Virus record (IMG/VR): IMGVR_UViG_3300005915_000091 | Span: 1-26,981 of that record | Direction: 5' to 3' (one strand) | DNA from: a virus | Length of the DNA stretch: 26,981 nucleotides | In this document: in pieces, positions 1 through 6,403 of the stretch | Numbering within the stretch: position 1 is the first letter of the stretch | Layout of the letters: each line of letters opens with the position of its first letter | Notes under the pieces: model-generated | What the model was told of the DNA's origin: nothing | Databases searched by the model: none | The model's input: the letters and a program-made list of their open reading frames with translations, nothing else | Translations under genes and position numbers: made by a program

Positions 1-99
1 CACATCTTTTAGTATAGTTATATGTTCATAAATAAAGCTTTTTGCTATTATATCTGTATCTTCTTTAATTTCAGCTTCTAATTGTTTTATTGTTTTCAT
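1..99 (-). CDS. Partial small protein, paralogue of the next gene upstream
   Basis: The reading frame starts at ATG 99-97 and runs off the left edge after about 33 codons, so the C-terminus is missing. It begins MKTIKQLEAEIKED, closely matching MKTIKELEDELK at the start of the neighbouring gene, and both later contain a LKDV element. The start codon overlaps the neighbour's stop as ATGA, which implies coupled translation. The N-terminal helix is charged and probably coiled-coil forming. No function is recognised. The coding call rests on the paralogy and the overlap. Confidence 0.65.
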   Translation of the reverse strand, partial: MKTIKQLEAEIKEDTDIIAKSFIYEHITILKDV

Positions 100-293
100 C
101 CTGATATCCTCTTTTTTAGTTCTTTAATAAACCAATGTTTACCATGGCTTTTCTCTAAATCATCAATCAACCCTAACACATCTTTTAGTGCTTGTAGTTT
201 TGATTTATTATGTGCAATACAAAATACCCAATTAACATGACTATCTGAGTTTAATACTTTCAATTCATCTTCTAATTCTTTTATTGTTTTCAT
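96..293 (-). CDS. Small helical protein (65 aa), tandem paralogue
   Basis: A 65-residue, mainly helical protein beginning MKTIKELEDELKVLN, with a later segment LQALKDVLGLIDDLEK and a basic end (ELKKRISG). It resembles short coiled-coil accessory proteins of viruses and mobile elements, but I cannot assign a role. The gene downstream (at the left window edge) starts with nearly the same residues and overlaps by ATGA, so this is a local tandem duplication. There is no clear Shine-Dalgarno sequence at its own start, so it may be read through coupling with whatever precedes it. Confidence 0.7.
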   Translation of the reverse strand: MKTIKELEDELKVLNSDSHVNWVFCIAHNKSKLQALKDVLGLIDDLEKSHGKHWFIKELKKRISG

Positions 294-296
294 GTT

Positions 297-384
297 TTAA
301 TCAGTTACTTCAATAGCAACTATGAATTTCTTATCTGCTTTCTGCTTCAAATTCTTTCTTACAATTTTTACATATTTTTTTCAT
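297..384 (-). pseudogene. Possible frameshifted small zinc-ribbon ORF
   Basis: ATG 384-382, overlapping the end of the SWIM gene, opens a 17-codon frame reading MKKICKNCKKEFEAESR with a CxxC knuckle, then stops at 331. A shifted frame continues (KKFIVAIEVTD) to a TAA at 297-299, only three bases before the next gene's ATG, which is the usual spacing here. The two pieces may be one small protein broken by a frameshift (sequencing error or decay). The evidence is thin and the stretch could be non-coding. Confidence 0.25.
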
Positions 385-643
385 TTTGTTTATTTGTTAA
401 TTTTGTAATCGCACATAATATATGCGCACATGGTTGATTTAAACTTCCTGCCTTGCATTCGCATAATGCGATCAACCGATGATTCTGATATTTAAGTGTA
501 ACATGAAAATCTCCTACTAAAAATGAAATTGAATAATCAGTTTCGGAGATTATTTGAGTTTTATCTAACAGATATTTTGCTTTGATAAATAAATATCTTC
601 TAATCTTTACAATGCAATCTTTTATGACAGACAATACAAACAA
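368..643 (-). CDS. SWIM zinc-finger protein
   Basis: The C-terminal half carries a SWIM-type metal site: C61-x-C63, eight residues, C72-x-H74 (segment LCECKAGSLNQPCAHI), preceded by beta strands FLVGDFHVTLKY as is usual for SWIM domains. SWIM domains bind nucleic acid or protein partners; here the domain stands alone in a small protein. The start is unclear. The longest frame opens with TTG at 643, inside the 3' end of the upstream HNH gene. The recognisable protein (RRYLFIKAKYLLDK) begins just after the HNH stop at 600, with no ATG or GTG there; the in-frame codon at 604-602 is ATT. The HNH gene may have displaced the original start. Overlap with the HNH frame is 44 bases. Confidence 0.75.
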   Translation of the reverse strand: MFVLSVIKDCIVKIRRYLFIKAKYLLDKTQIISETDYSISFLVGDFHVTLKYQNHRLIALCECKAGSLNQPCAHILCAITKLTNKQNEKNM

Positions 644-1121
644 ACATGATCTCTAATGGTTTGTTATAATCTTTGTGGTGTCTTTCTTTTGTAAGTCTTT
701 GATTACATACCTCACATAGTTTATTTTTTTGGATAGGGATTAGCTGCGCTAACTTTCTTGCATCATAATGCTTTTTATGCTTAATCCTGTCTTTTTTATT
801 CAACTCCCTATTTTTATCTTTGTAGCTTTTCTTTTGCCTATACTTTTTATAATATTTACTTATTTTTTCTCGATTATCTTTTCTGTATTTCTTTAGTCTA
901 ATCTTTCTTTTTTCAACAACTTCGGGTTTTTTACTATAAATTATTTGTTTTTTGATTATCTTTTCTTTATTGTCTTGATAATTTTTTTTATTCTTAGCTA
1001 ATAATTTATCTCTATTTTTTTGATAATCTCCTTTTGAAGATTTTTGAAGTTTAGACTTATTTTTTTTATAATAATCTCTACCATAGGCTTTTCTTTTCTC
1101 TCTATCCTCTCGCCACTTCAT
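600..1121 (-). CDS. HNH endonuclease, lysine-rich
   Basis: The C-terminal third carries an HNH zinc-type nuclease: CEVCNQ, then ERHHKDYNKP with the catalytic-type HH pair, then CIVCHKRLH. The N-terminal two thirds is very rich in Lys, Tyr and Asn, with a repeating pattern like YYKKNK / YQKNRDK / YQDNKEK, a positively charged extension common in phage HNH proteins and probably DNA-binding. I chose ATG 1121 because it overlaps the previous gene's stop as ATGA; the frame is open eight codons further upstream. This is one of four HNH genes in the window and is probably a free-standing homing endonuclease. Its 3' end runs into the SWIM gene. Confidence 0.85.
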   Translation of the reverse strand: MKWREDREKRKAYGRDYYKKNKSKLQKSSKGDYQKNRDKLLAKNKKNYQDNKEKIIKKQIIYSKKPEVVEKRKIRLKKYRKDNREKISKYYKKYRQKKSYKDKNRELNKKDRIKHKKHYDARKLAQLIPIQKNKLCEVCNQRLTKERHHKDYNKPLEIMFVCIVCHKRLHCKD

Positions 1122-1513
1122 TGAACTTTCTCCGTGCTTATCCATACTCCCTTCTCCAAAAAATTTAATGCACTTTCTGTTAAGACCTTTGCGTCTGACT
1201 CTTGTCCAGTTCCCATATAAACATTTCCTGCAAACTTTAAGGCAGCCATTTTAGTCATATCATTACTTGTATTATCTAATCCTTTTGGGTTATTTACTGT
1301 TCCGTTAGAATTTGGGCTATCGCCTTTTGGCTTACCACAAAATACAACTAAATCATTAGCATCACCGTCGGTTTCTTCTGTTGAGTATTCACAAGGCCCT
1401 TTTTTAATATAATTCATTTTTACTTTTGGACCTAAATCATACCAAACATCATCTATCTGAACAGCATTATTTTGTTGAGAAATTGCTTGAACTTCTCCTT
1501 TTTGATTTTCCAT
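1118..1513 (-). CDS. Conserved-looking hypothetical protein, possible OB-type N-terminus
   Basis: A 131-residue acidic soluble protein with a GGAGGT ribosome binding site upstream (plus-strand acctcc near 1526). The N-terminal 60 residues look like beta strands with an IDDVWYDLG...YIKKGPCEY pattern, reminiscent of small viral proteins near single-stranded DNA binding or replication genes. A Gly/Asn/Pro/Ser linker follows, then a helical tail (MTKMAALKFAGNVYMGTGQE...LNFLEKGVW). I cannot assign a family; DNA binding is only a suggestion. The stop overlaps the downstream HNH start by ATGA, and the 5' end overlaps the preceding 47-residue frame by 47 bases. Confidence 0.8.
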   Translation of the reverse strand: MENQKGEVQAISQQNNAVQIDDVWYDLGPKVKMNYIKKGPCEYSTEETDGDANDLVVFCGKPKGDSPNSNGTVNNPKGLDNTSNDMTKMAALKFAGNVYMGTGQESDAKVLTESALNFLEKGVWISTEKVQ

Positions 1514-1610
1514 TATTTATTTTTACCTCCTTATATTTGTTAATAAATTTTATTTGCCAATTAGTTAATTTTACTCCAAGCACTTTTTCTACAAATTTTT
1601 GAATATTCAT
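1467..1610 (-). CDS. Small basic protein (47 aa)
   Basis: ATG 1610-1608 overlaps the TGA of the previous gene as ATGA, the junction type used throughout this cluster, and a 47-codon frame follows (MNIQKFVEKVLGVKLTNWQI...). The first 30 residues form an amphipathic, Trp-containing helical segment; the tail is basic and Ser-rich (GKSKRRSSSNFS). The tail overlaps the start of the next gene by 47 bases, so only the first part may be under its own selection. The function is unknown. The stop/start overlap is the main support. Confidence 0.5.
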   Translation of the reverse strand: MNIQKFVEKVLGVKLTNWQIKFINKYKEVKINNGKSKRRSSSNFSTK

Positions 1611-1837
1611 TTTAAATCTTCCTCAGTTATATTAAAGAAATCTAACCAAGCACTTATTGGAAGTGTTGTCTTATCTGGATGATAATATTCTTTCAACCAC
1701 TTAATAGCTTCTTGTTTTAAATCTAAATATTTTACTGCTTTTTCAGAATACTCTGTCTTTTCTCCAATTATGATTTTCCCATTTTTATCAACGTTAAGAA
1801 AACCCCAATCAAAATCTTTTAATGTTTTTAATACCAT
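1607..1837 (-). CDS. Hypothetical protein (76 aa)
   Basis: A 76-residue soluble protein with an N-terminal beta-like segment (DFDWGFLNVDKNGKIIIGEK) and a helical C-terminus (EAIKWLKEYYHPDKTT...WLDFFNITEEDLK). I recognise no family. A TATA-like box (TTTATAAA) lies about 30 bases upstream within a motif shared with the portal and protease upstream regions, so this gene may begin a transcript. There is no Shine-Dalgarno sequence before ATG 1837, so the mRNA may be nearly leaderless. The stop overlaps the following 47-residue gene. Confidence 0.75.
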   Translation of the reverse strand: MVLKTLKDFDWGFLNVDKNGKIIIGEKTEYSEKAVKYLDLKQEAIKWLKEYYHPDKTTLPISAWLDFFNITEEDLK

Positions 1838-1857
1838 TGTTTACTTATATTTATTAG

Positions 1858-1876
1858 TAATGTTTGTTTATAAATG
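1858..1876 (-). promoter_or_regulatory. Promoter-like TATA block upstream of the 76-aa gene
   Basis: On the minus strand this reads ATTTATAAACAAACATTA. It resembles TTTTATAGAAAAC(A/G)AACAT found upstream of the protease (19514-19534) and portal (21189-21209) genes. The TTTATAAA core is about 30 bases before the ATG at 1837, a spacing that fits an archaeal TATA box with a very short leader. The function is inferred. Confidence 0.4.
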
Positions 1877-1921
1877 TTACGATATTTATTATTTACTCTA
1901 AAATGACAAAATTATCCCCAG

Positions 1922-2131
1922 TTATTTTTGCATCCAAGCGTTTTCTTGCTTAAAGTCACCGGATTTTGATCTTATCTCTCTACCATGATTATCTGAGATT
2001 TTCTTTTCTTTTACTTCTATTCCAGGGCCAGAGTAAGTAGTAGTGCAAAATATACATAAATCATCTTTGTTTAAGATTCTAATCTCAGAACAGCCCTTAC
2101 ACTTGCCCTTATTAATATTATTTATTTCCAT
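1922..2131 (-). CDS. Small zinc-ribbon protein
   Basis: A 69-residue protein with two CxxC knuckles, CKGC at residues 11-14 and CIFC about 12 residues later (segment LCIFCTTT), which should bind one zinc ion. The C-terminal half is charged, without obvious structure. Such stand-alone zinc ribbons are common in archaeal viruses and plasmids and usually bind nucleic acids or proteins; no specific role can be given. The ATG at 2131 is preceded by an AT run (AATATATA) and no ribosome binding site. The stretch downstream to the next gene (85 bases) holds only a promoter-like motif. Confidence 0.75.
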   Translation of the reverse strand: MEINNINKGKCKGCSEIRILNKDDLCIFCTTTYSGPGIEVKEKKISDNHGREIRSKSGDFKQENAWMQK

Positions 2132-2339
2132 TATATATTGGATTTCTCACTAATGGTGTGAATTCTTCACGTGTTAGGCATACCACACTAACTCTTTTAA
2201 ACAACATAACATAAAATCTACACCTGTTTAGGTAATAAAACCAGAGCCGATAGCACTCGATTTTTGAATAGTTTTGTTATTGGTATTTATGTTCTCTTGA
2301 TTTATGAATTCTCAATTTGTCTTGTGAAGTATGAATTCT

Positions 2340-2489
2340 TCAATTAAACATTTTAACATTAATTAAATTTCCAGAACAAGCCTTACTCGCTTTTTGATGA
2401 GAAGCACGGGCTTTAGGATTTCTCCCTGCTATACCTCTATAACTCTTTGGTGTCTTAGATTTACTTAATGAGAATTTTTGTTCGTGCAT
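2340..2489 (-). CDS. Small basic protein (49 aa), candidate
   Basis: This frame lies inside an otherwise gene-free stretch. It begins MHEQKFSLSKSKTPKSYRGI and ends in GNLINVKMFN, with many Lys, Arg and Ser residues, so it could bind nucleic acid. No ribosome binding site is visible. The first codons (minus ATGCACGAACAA) form one arm of an 11-base inverted repeat whose other arm lies 119 bases upstream (2608-2618), which could hide or regulate the start. It could be chance coding; confidence is modest. Confidence 0.4.
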   Translation of the reverse strand: MHEQKFSLSKSKTPKSYRGIAGRNPKARASHQKASKACSGNLINVKMFN

Positions 2490-2618
2490 TAGTTTTTCAA
2501 AGAATTATGGTTTTTAAATATTGTTGTTTTGAATGGCTAAACGCCTAAAAGTTTATAGATAATGCTAAGAAGTTCCTGCGAATTAGAATAAAAGTGTGGC
2601 AGAATTCTGCACGAACAA
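2478..2618. repeat. Inverted repeat flanking the leader of the 49-aa ORF
   Basis: TTGTTCGTGCA at 2478-2488 is exactly complementary to TGCACGAACAA at 2608-2618. The second arm abuts a 12-base perfect palindrome, GCAGAATTCTGC (2599-2610), and GTGGC/GCCAC arms also flank it (2596-2600 and 2620-2624). A minus-strand transcript could fold over roughly 140 bases and sequester the start of the 2340-2489 ORF. The gap 2490-2667 holds no other ORF that I can support. A structured leader or a small non-coding RNA is possible. Confidence 0.45.
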
Positions 2619-2667
2619 AGCCACTAAAAAATAAAGAAAAAAGAATTTAAAAATTTAACTGTTTACT

Positions 2668-2693
2668 TAAGCTATTGAAATTTCAATAGCTTA
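2668..2693 (-). terminator. Perfect 26-base palindrome at a gene end; probable terminator
   Basis: TAAGCTATTGAAA at 2668-2680 is followed at once by its exact complement (2681-2693). The palindrome overlaps the TGA (2683-2685) of the membrane-anchored protein gene. On the minus strand a T-rich stretch follows about 30 bases later. A transcription terminator or mRNA 3'-end hairpin is the simplest reading; a protein-binding palindrome is the alternative. It is immediately followed by the gene-poor stretch 2490-2667. Confidence 0.6.
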
Positions 2694-3144
2694 TTTCAAC
2701 ATCTTCATCATCTTCGTAGTAAGCAGTAACATCATATTCTTTATAACATTTATCTTCTACGTCCTTGTCAAGATATTTCAATTCAACAACAAAAGCTACT
2801 GTATAACTGTCGTCGCCGTAACTGATAGAATATTCTTCATCAATATCTTTCACTTTGATTTGATCTTCATCATATCTAACTGTTTTACATTTCTGCAAGC
2901 TCTTATCATCTTCTACTTCTTCCAGAAAATCTGCGATTGCAGTATCTAAAAGAGGCTGTGTATCTGTTGATATTACTTCAATTTCTTGAGTAATAGTTTC
3001 AGTCACAATAGTAGGAACTTCTTTGATGACTTCATTAGTTATTGTTTCAACCTTTTCAGGTGCCATAACATACCCAGTAGTGTATCCCAAAACCAAGCAT
3101 AATACGACAAGAACAACAGCTAATGCACTCATGTTTTTTTCCAT
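2683..3144 (-). CDS. Membrane-anchored acidic protein
   Basis: I chose ATG 3144 (MEKNMSALAVV...) because GGAGG sits 9 bases before it; the frame is open 17 codons further upstream. The result is 153 residues. Residues about 5-25 (ALAVVLVVLCLVLGYTTGYV) form one hydrophobic segment, a signal anchor or uncleaved signal peptide. A Thr/Val/Glu-rich stalk follows, then an acidic beta-rich domain with Cys in KCKTV and DKCYKEY, which may form a disulphide outside the cell. It may act at the host envelope, for example in superinfection exclusion or as an inner-membrane accessory protein, but nothing proves this. The gene ends in the 26-base palindrome. Confidence 0.8.
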   Translation of the reverse strand: MEKNMSALAVVLVVLCLVLGYTTGYVMAPEKVETITNEVIKEVPTIVTETITQEIEVISTDTQPLLDTAIADFLEEVEDDKSLQKCKTVRYDEDQIKVKDIDEEYSISYGDDSYTVAFVVELKYLDKDVEDKCYKEYDVTAYYEDDEDVEISY

Positions 3145-3226
3145 TTGTTTAACCTCCTTAAAATTTAATTTAGAATGATGTTTCATTTTGTTCAAAAAGA
3201 TTAGTAGTATTTAAAGATTATTATAC

Positions 3227-3376
3227 TTATTTTTCTTCTTTTGGTTTCTCGTCAGGAATTGCTTCTTCTTGTCTGATGGCTTGGTTTAATTGTTGTAATT
3301 TGGCTTGCGCCACTTCAATCGTTTTCAAACAATCATAGACTTGAGATTTCAATTCTATAACTTTTTGTTTATCCAT
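3227..3376 (-). CDS. Small coiled-coil protein (49 aa)
   Basis: ATG 3376-3374 overlaps the stop of the previous gene by 8 bases (ATGGATAA). The product, MDKQKVIELKSQVYDCLKTI followed by EVAQAKLQQLNQAIRQEE, has a clear heptad-like pattern and should form a helix or coiled coil, ending in an acidic/basic tail. No family is recognised. It may be a partner or oligomerisation protein of the adjacent small genes. The overlap and unbroken amphipathic pattern support that it is real. Confidence 0.6.
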   Translation of the reverse strand: MDKQKVIELKSQVYDCLKTIEVAQAKLQQLNQAIRQEEAIPDEKPKEEK

Positions 3377-3590
3377 TATTCTTTGAATTCTTTTGATTAT
3401 TTAAATCTTTGTAAACGATATACAATCTCAAGTAGTGAGTGCATTTTCTTCTTTCACACAGCTTGTAATTATTGTGAATAACTACTCCCTTATGGTGTTG
3501 ATAATTACAATAAGGAATAAATTTACCAATGCCATTTTCCACTGGTTTCATTAAGAGTAATCTATTCTCAAGTTTACCCTGTGATTTCAT
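3369..3590 (-). CDS. Small basic Cys-containing protein (73 aa)
   Basis: A 73-residue basic protein with Cys and His residues (IPYCNYQHHKG, KLCERRKCTHYLRLY) that could bind zinc, although spacing matches no family I can name. It starts two bases after the stop of the upstream gene and overlaps the downstream 49-residue coiled-coil gene by 8 bases, so it sits in a tight string of small genes. The low-complexity tail (NNQKNSKNNG) looks disordered. Function unknown. Confidence 0.6.
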   Translation of the reverse strand: MKSQGKLENRLLLMKPVENGIGKFIPYCNYQHHKGVVIHNNYKLCERRKCTHYLRLYIVYKDLNNQKNSKNNG

Positions 3591-3592
3591 CT

Positions 3593-3793
3593 TTAAATAC
3601 TTTCTGATTTTTCTGCATCTGATTTCAACTTAGTCCAATATGCTAATATCTTAGTTGCTGCTTCTATTTGATAATCTATATCTTCCATAGTTTTTGATAT
3701 TGTAGTATCTACTACCTCTATTACTTTTCCATCTTTGTCTATTGCTTCTTTATAAGTTACAATATTGTAATCATTTCCTACTTTTTCTATCAT
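3593..3793 (-). CDS. Small helical protein (66 aa) behind fibre genes
   Basis: I chose ATG 3793 (MIEKVGNDYNIVTYKEAIDK), not the longer frame to 3826, because a strong AGGGGG ribosome binding site follows the upstream stop and sits a few bases before it. A short beta section is followed by a helix (DIDYQIEAATKILAYWTKLKSDAEK). Proteins of this shape, a short conserved tail helix behind tail genes, are frequent in phages and may be small virion or assembly accessories. Specific function unknown. It is the first gene after the fibre block and starts a run of three tightly spaced small genes. Confidence 0.7.
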   Translation of the reverse strand: MIEKVGNDYNIVTYKEAIDKDGKVIEVVDTTISKTMEDIDYQIEAATKILAYWTKLKSDAEKSESI

Positions 3794-3803
3794 TTTAACC
3801 CCC

Positions 3804-4376
3804 TTAGTTTTTATCGGTATGTTCATACCATGTTCCTTTAAATTGAACTATGTTATCTGCTGCAGATGAGCTAAACATTCTTAGATATGTTGAGTTTTGT
3901 TTTAAAACCCACTCGTCCTCTCTTGAACCACCACCACCAATATTCTCTTTAAATCCCTCAGCACCCCACTTATCACTTTCCAGTAGTTGTCCAGATGATG
4001 TGCAATCTGTAACTCCTGAAGTTAAGATCGCTGTGCTTGGATTTGCTGAATTTCTATTATTATTTAGAGGAGGCATAGATGTTCCACCAGTCATGCCACC
4101 AATACAATCTTCTTTTAAAGTGGTTGTTAAAATTCCTGTTGATTTAATATCAAAAATGAAATGTGTCCACTTAGTTGAATTTGTTGTTTCCATTTTAATA
4201 TAATAGGTCTCAGTGTCTGCTAATGTCAGATAGCCTTGAACATAATAGTGAGAACCTGCATGAATTTCATGATGAGGATACTCAATAGTTTCAAACGCAT
4301 GCGTAGAAGCATCTATTCGAGGTGTCGCACTTTGGGTATCATTATACAATCCGTGTATTCTTCTTAGTTCTGTCAT
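3804..4376 (-). CDS. Probable tail fibre / virion surface protein
   Basis: A 190-residue, Thr/Ser/Gly/Asn-rich, beta-dominated protein with few charged helices, typical of virion surface proteins. It has segments HAGSHYYVQGYLTL, STKWTHFIFDI and PLNNNRNSANPS, and ends in FKGTWYEHTDKN. I recall this pattern from proteins encoded beside fibres in environmental tailed viruses. It lies directly downstream of the large fibre gene (38-base gap). A role as a fibre tip, decoration or receptor-binding protein is likely but inferred. No enzyme motif is visible. Confidence 0.75.
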   Translation of the reverse strand: MTELRRIHGLYNDTQSATPRIDASTHAFETIEYPHHEIHAGSHYYVQGYLTLADTETYYIKMETTNSTKWTHFIFDIKSTGILTTTLKEDCIGGMTGGTSMPPLNNNRNSANPSTAILTSGVTDCTSSGQLLESDKWGAEGFKENIGGGGSREDEWVLKQNSTYLRMFSSSAADNIVQFKGTWYEHTDKN

Positions 4377-4413
4377 CTTATATTGAGTCTTTTAGATTTT
4401 AAGTATTTTTCCA

Positions 4414-6111
4414 TTAGACAATCCACCAATCAGTTCCATCATTTATTACTCTTATTGTTTCTTTTCCATATATATCCCAAGTAGCATCTCCATCTATTGT
4501 TGCTGCATCTGTGGTTGCTATTGTAATTGTTGTTACCGAAGCTATATTTTTAATAGTATAAACTTGACTCAATACTGCATTTGGTAAAGTGATTGTAAAA
4601 GAATTTGTGTTACACAAAACAACATCATCAGTTGCAGTCATAGTATAATTTGCTGTTTTAGTTACTCCATTTAATTTTAATCCTTCAATTCTTCCTGTTC
4701 CTGTGAAACTTGTAGCATCATTTATTTGAAGTCCATCAGGACTTATTGTTAATCTTGTTGCCCAAGATTGAAGTGATGTTCCACTTGATCCTGCTGTTGA
4801 TGTCTGAAAGGTTAAACTACCCCCTGCTGCATTTCCTGTTGCTTTACCACCTTTGATATTAATTGTTCCACCAACCTTGTCTGTTCCTGCACCTTGCATT
4901 GCTTCAATATTAAAATCTTGTCCTACTAAATTTGCATTTGTTTGCCAAAATTTTATTGAATTAGCACTTGCTGTTTGGGTGCTATCTGGTAAAAACTTTA
5001 TTCCACCAATACCAATTACTTGCCCTGCTGATTTTTCTGGATAAGATGGATTATACCCCATACACCAACTACCTATTGTATAGTGATTAGTATTTGAAGA
5101 AGTAAGTCCAAATATACCTTTTGCACCACTTAATCCTGGAGAAACACTAACACTATCATTATAATTTGTAAATCTTAATGCACCATAACTATCTTTATTA
5201 CTTTGTTCTACTACAAACTTTCTTGTGCTATATAAGAATTGACTATTATCTATTGCACTTGTTCCAAAATATATTGTGCTTGGACTATCTAAACGAAAAT
5301 AACCATTTGTATTTATATTAATTAAAGCATTTCCTAAGCTATCATACCAATTAAAATAATCCCCTTCAATATAACCATTAACAGCTGTTGGTCCTGGCCA
5401 TCTAAAAAATCCGAATGAGTCATTAACATTCATATGAGTGCTATCTGTAATAGTATTAACTGACATTGGATAGGTATATGCTTGACCTTCACCTCCTGGC
5501 TCATATATATAAACTGTTTGGCTTACACTTAGAGTTGTGAAATCAGTTCCATCCCCTACTATGTCTAAATTCCAAGGGTCTGTATTTTGAGCAGTCATAG
5601 TCCCCAAATAGTCTCTATTAGCACCAGTTAATGTTATTTTACTCTTAAGAGTTAAGTCTCCTATCGTTGCATCCCCTGCTGTTGTTAAATCATAAGTTCC
5701 AATATCAATATTAGTATTAGCATTGCTTCCATCTAATTTTAAATAAATATTATCTAATCCTGCCTCAGTCGGCGTTTGATTTATCCAATTACTTGAAGAA
5801 GTATCATAAGCAAGTAATTCATTATCTGCGATTGAAGAAGTAGTTACATCTGATAAATCTGATAAAACTCTATTATCTATTTCTGTTTCTGTGTAATATC
5901 TTGAGTCGTGGTCTGAATTAGTGCCTGTCACATCTGGCATATCAGATAATTCTTCATGAGTTAAGATTTCTTCTATTTTTATTGTCCCATCATCATTAAG
6001 TAAAATTGGTGTAGTTGTTGAATTTGTTGTAGTTCCATATAAAAGAATTCTTTTAGCACCAGAAGTATCATCATGTTCATCTTGAATCATATCTACTGGA
6101 TTAGTTGTCAT
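4414..6111 (-). CDS. Tail fibre protein (565 aa)
   Basis: A long beta-rich, repetitive protein. Residues 1-50 (MTTNPVDMIQDEHDDTSGAK...) form a short N-terminal domain also found alone in the preceding 45-residue gene, probably the piece that attaches to the virion. The middle has fibre-like Asp/Ser/Thr/Asn-rich segments (DMPDVTGTNSDHDSRYYTE, GDATIGDLTLKSKITLTGA). The C-terminus (TITLPNAVLSQVYTIKNIA ... INDGTDWWIV) is a widespread phage fibre ending. It should trimerise and bind host surface structures. The start overlaps the previous stop by ATGA, which supports ATG 6111. No chaperone or peptidase motif is visible. Confidence 0.88.
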   Translation of the reverse strand: MTTNPVDMIQDEHDDTSGAKRILLYGTTTNSTTTPILLNDDGTIKIEEILTHEELSDMPDVTGTNSDHDSRYYTETEIDNRVLSDLSDVTTSSIADNELLAYDTSSSNWINQTPTEAGLDNIYLKLDGSNANTNIDIGTYDLTTAGDATIGDLTLKSKITLTGANRDYLGTMTAQNTDPWNLDIVGDGTDFTTLSVSQTVYIYEPGGEGQAYTYPMSVNTITDSTHMNVNDSFGFFRWPGPTAVNGYIEGDYFNWYDSLGNALININTNGYFRLDSPSTIYFGTSAIDNSQFLYSTRKFVVEQSNKDSYGALRFTNYNDSVSVSPGLSGAKGIFGLTSSNTNHYTIGSWCMGYNPSYPEKSAGQVIGIGGIKFLPDSTQTASANSIKFWQTNANLVGQDFNIEAMQGAGTDKVGGTINIKGGKATGNAAGGSLTFQTSTAGSSGTSLQSWATRLTISPDGLQINDATSFTGTGRIEGLKLNGVTKTANYTMTATDDVVLCNTNSFTITLPNAVLSQVYTIKNIASVTTITIATTDAATIDGDATWDIYGKETIRVINDGTDWWIV

Positions 6112-6245
6112 TTAAAGCTCCCATCATTTTTTACAACGATTGGAATAGCCTCACCACTTGTAGTTTTTCCATAAAGTAATCCACGAAGTGTTCCACTACT
6201 ATCGTCATGTTCGTCTTGTTTCATATCAGTTGGGTTTGTAGTCAT
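6108..6245 (-). CDS. 45-aa paralogue of the tail-fibre N-terminus
   Basis: ATG 6245 lies in a TAATG overlap with the holin-like gene and the frame ends at TGA 6110-6108, overlapping the fibre start by ATGA. The product begins MTTNPTDMKQDEHDDSSGTL and continues RGLLYGKTTSGEAIPIVVKN, aligning along its whole length with fibre residues 1-45 (MTTNPVDMIQDEHDDTSGAK...). It is therefore a complete copy of the fibre's head domain without the shaft. It may occupy or cap fibre attachment sites, or be the stump of a lost second fibre. Confidence 0.75.
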   Translation of the reverse strand: MTTNPTDMKQDEHDDSSGTLRGLLYGKTTSGEAIPIVVKNDGSFK

Positions 6246-6403
6246 TATTTATGCTTAAAGTAATTCTCAATACCTTTTAAGATTGGTAAAAGAGCTAACC
6301 AGTAAGGATTATTTTGCCAGACACTAATGCCTCCAGCAATTAAAACTGCTAACGCAGTTAATCCTACTTTCTTCCACCAAATCTTCCAATTCATTTTTTC
6401 CAT
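6245..6403 (-). CDS. Holin-like small membrane protein
   Basis: The 52-residue product MEKMNWKIWWKKVGLTALAV... has a basic, Trp-rich N-terminus, a hydrophobic segment (GLTALAVLIAGGISVW), a short polar turn (QNNP), a second hydrophobic segment (YWLALLPILKGI) and a basic tail (ENYFKHK). This is the hairpin layout of small holins. The start at 6403 is set by the TAATG overlap with the preceding gene; the frame extends 18 codons upstream but that part is the neighbour's coding region. Its position after an XhlA-like protein and a hydrolase-like protein suggests a role in host lysis, which is inferred. Confidence 0.7.
   Translation of the reverse strand: MEKMNWKIWWKKVGLTALAVLIAGGISVWQNNPYWLALLPILKGIENYFKHK

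Noticed and set aside
2132-2339. tRNA or other structured RNA gene
   Set aside because: I found no T-loop GGTTCGAAT-like box or cloverleaf pairing; only short hairpins such as GTGAATTCTTCAC.
3850-4203. 117-residue plus ORF
   Set aside because: Antisense to the fibre-like gene 3804-4376, which has a convincing beta-rich sequence.
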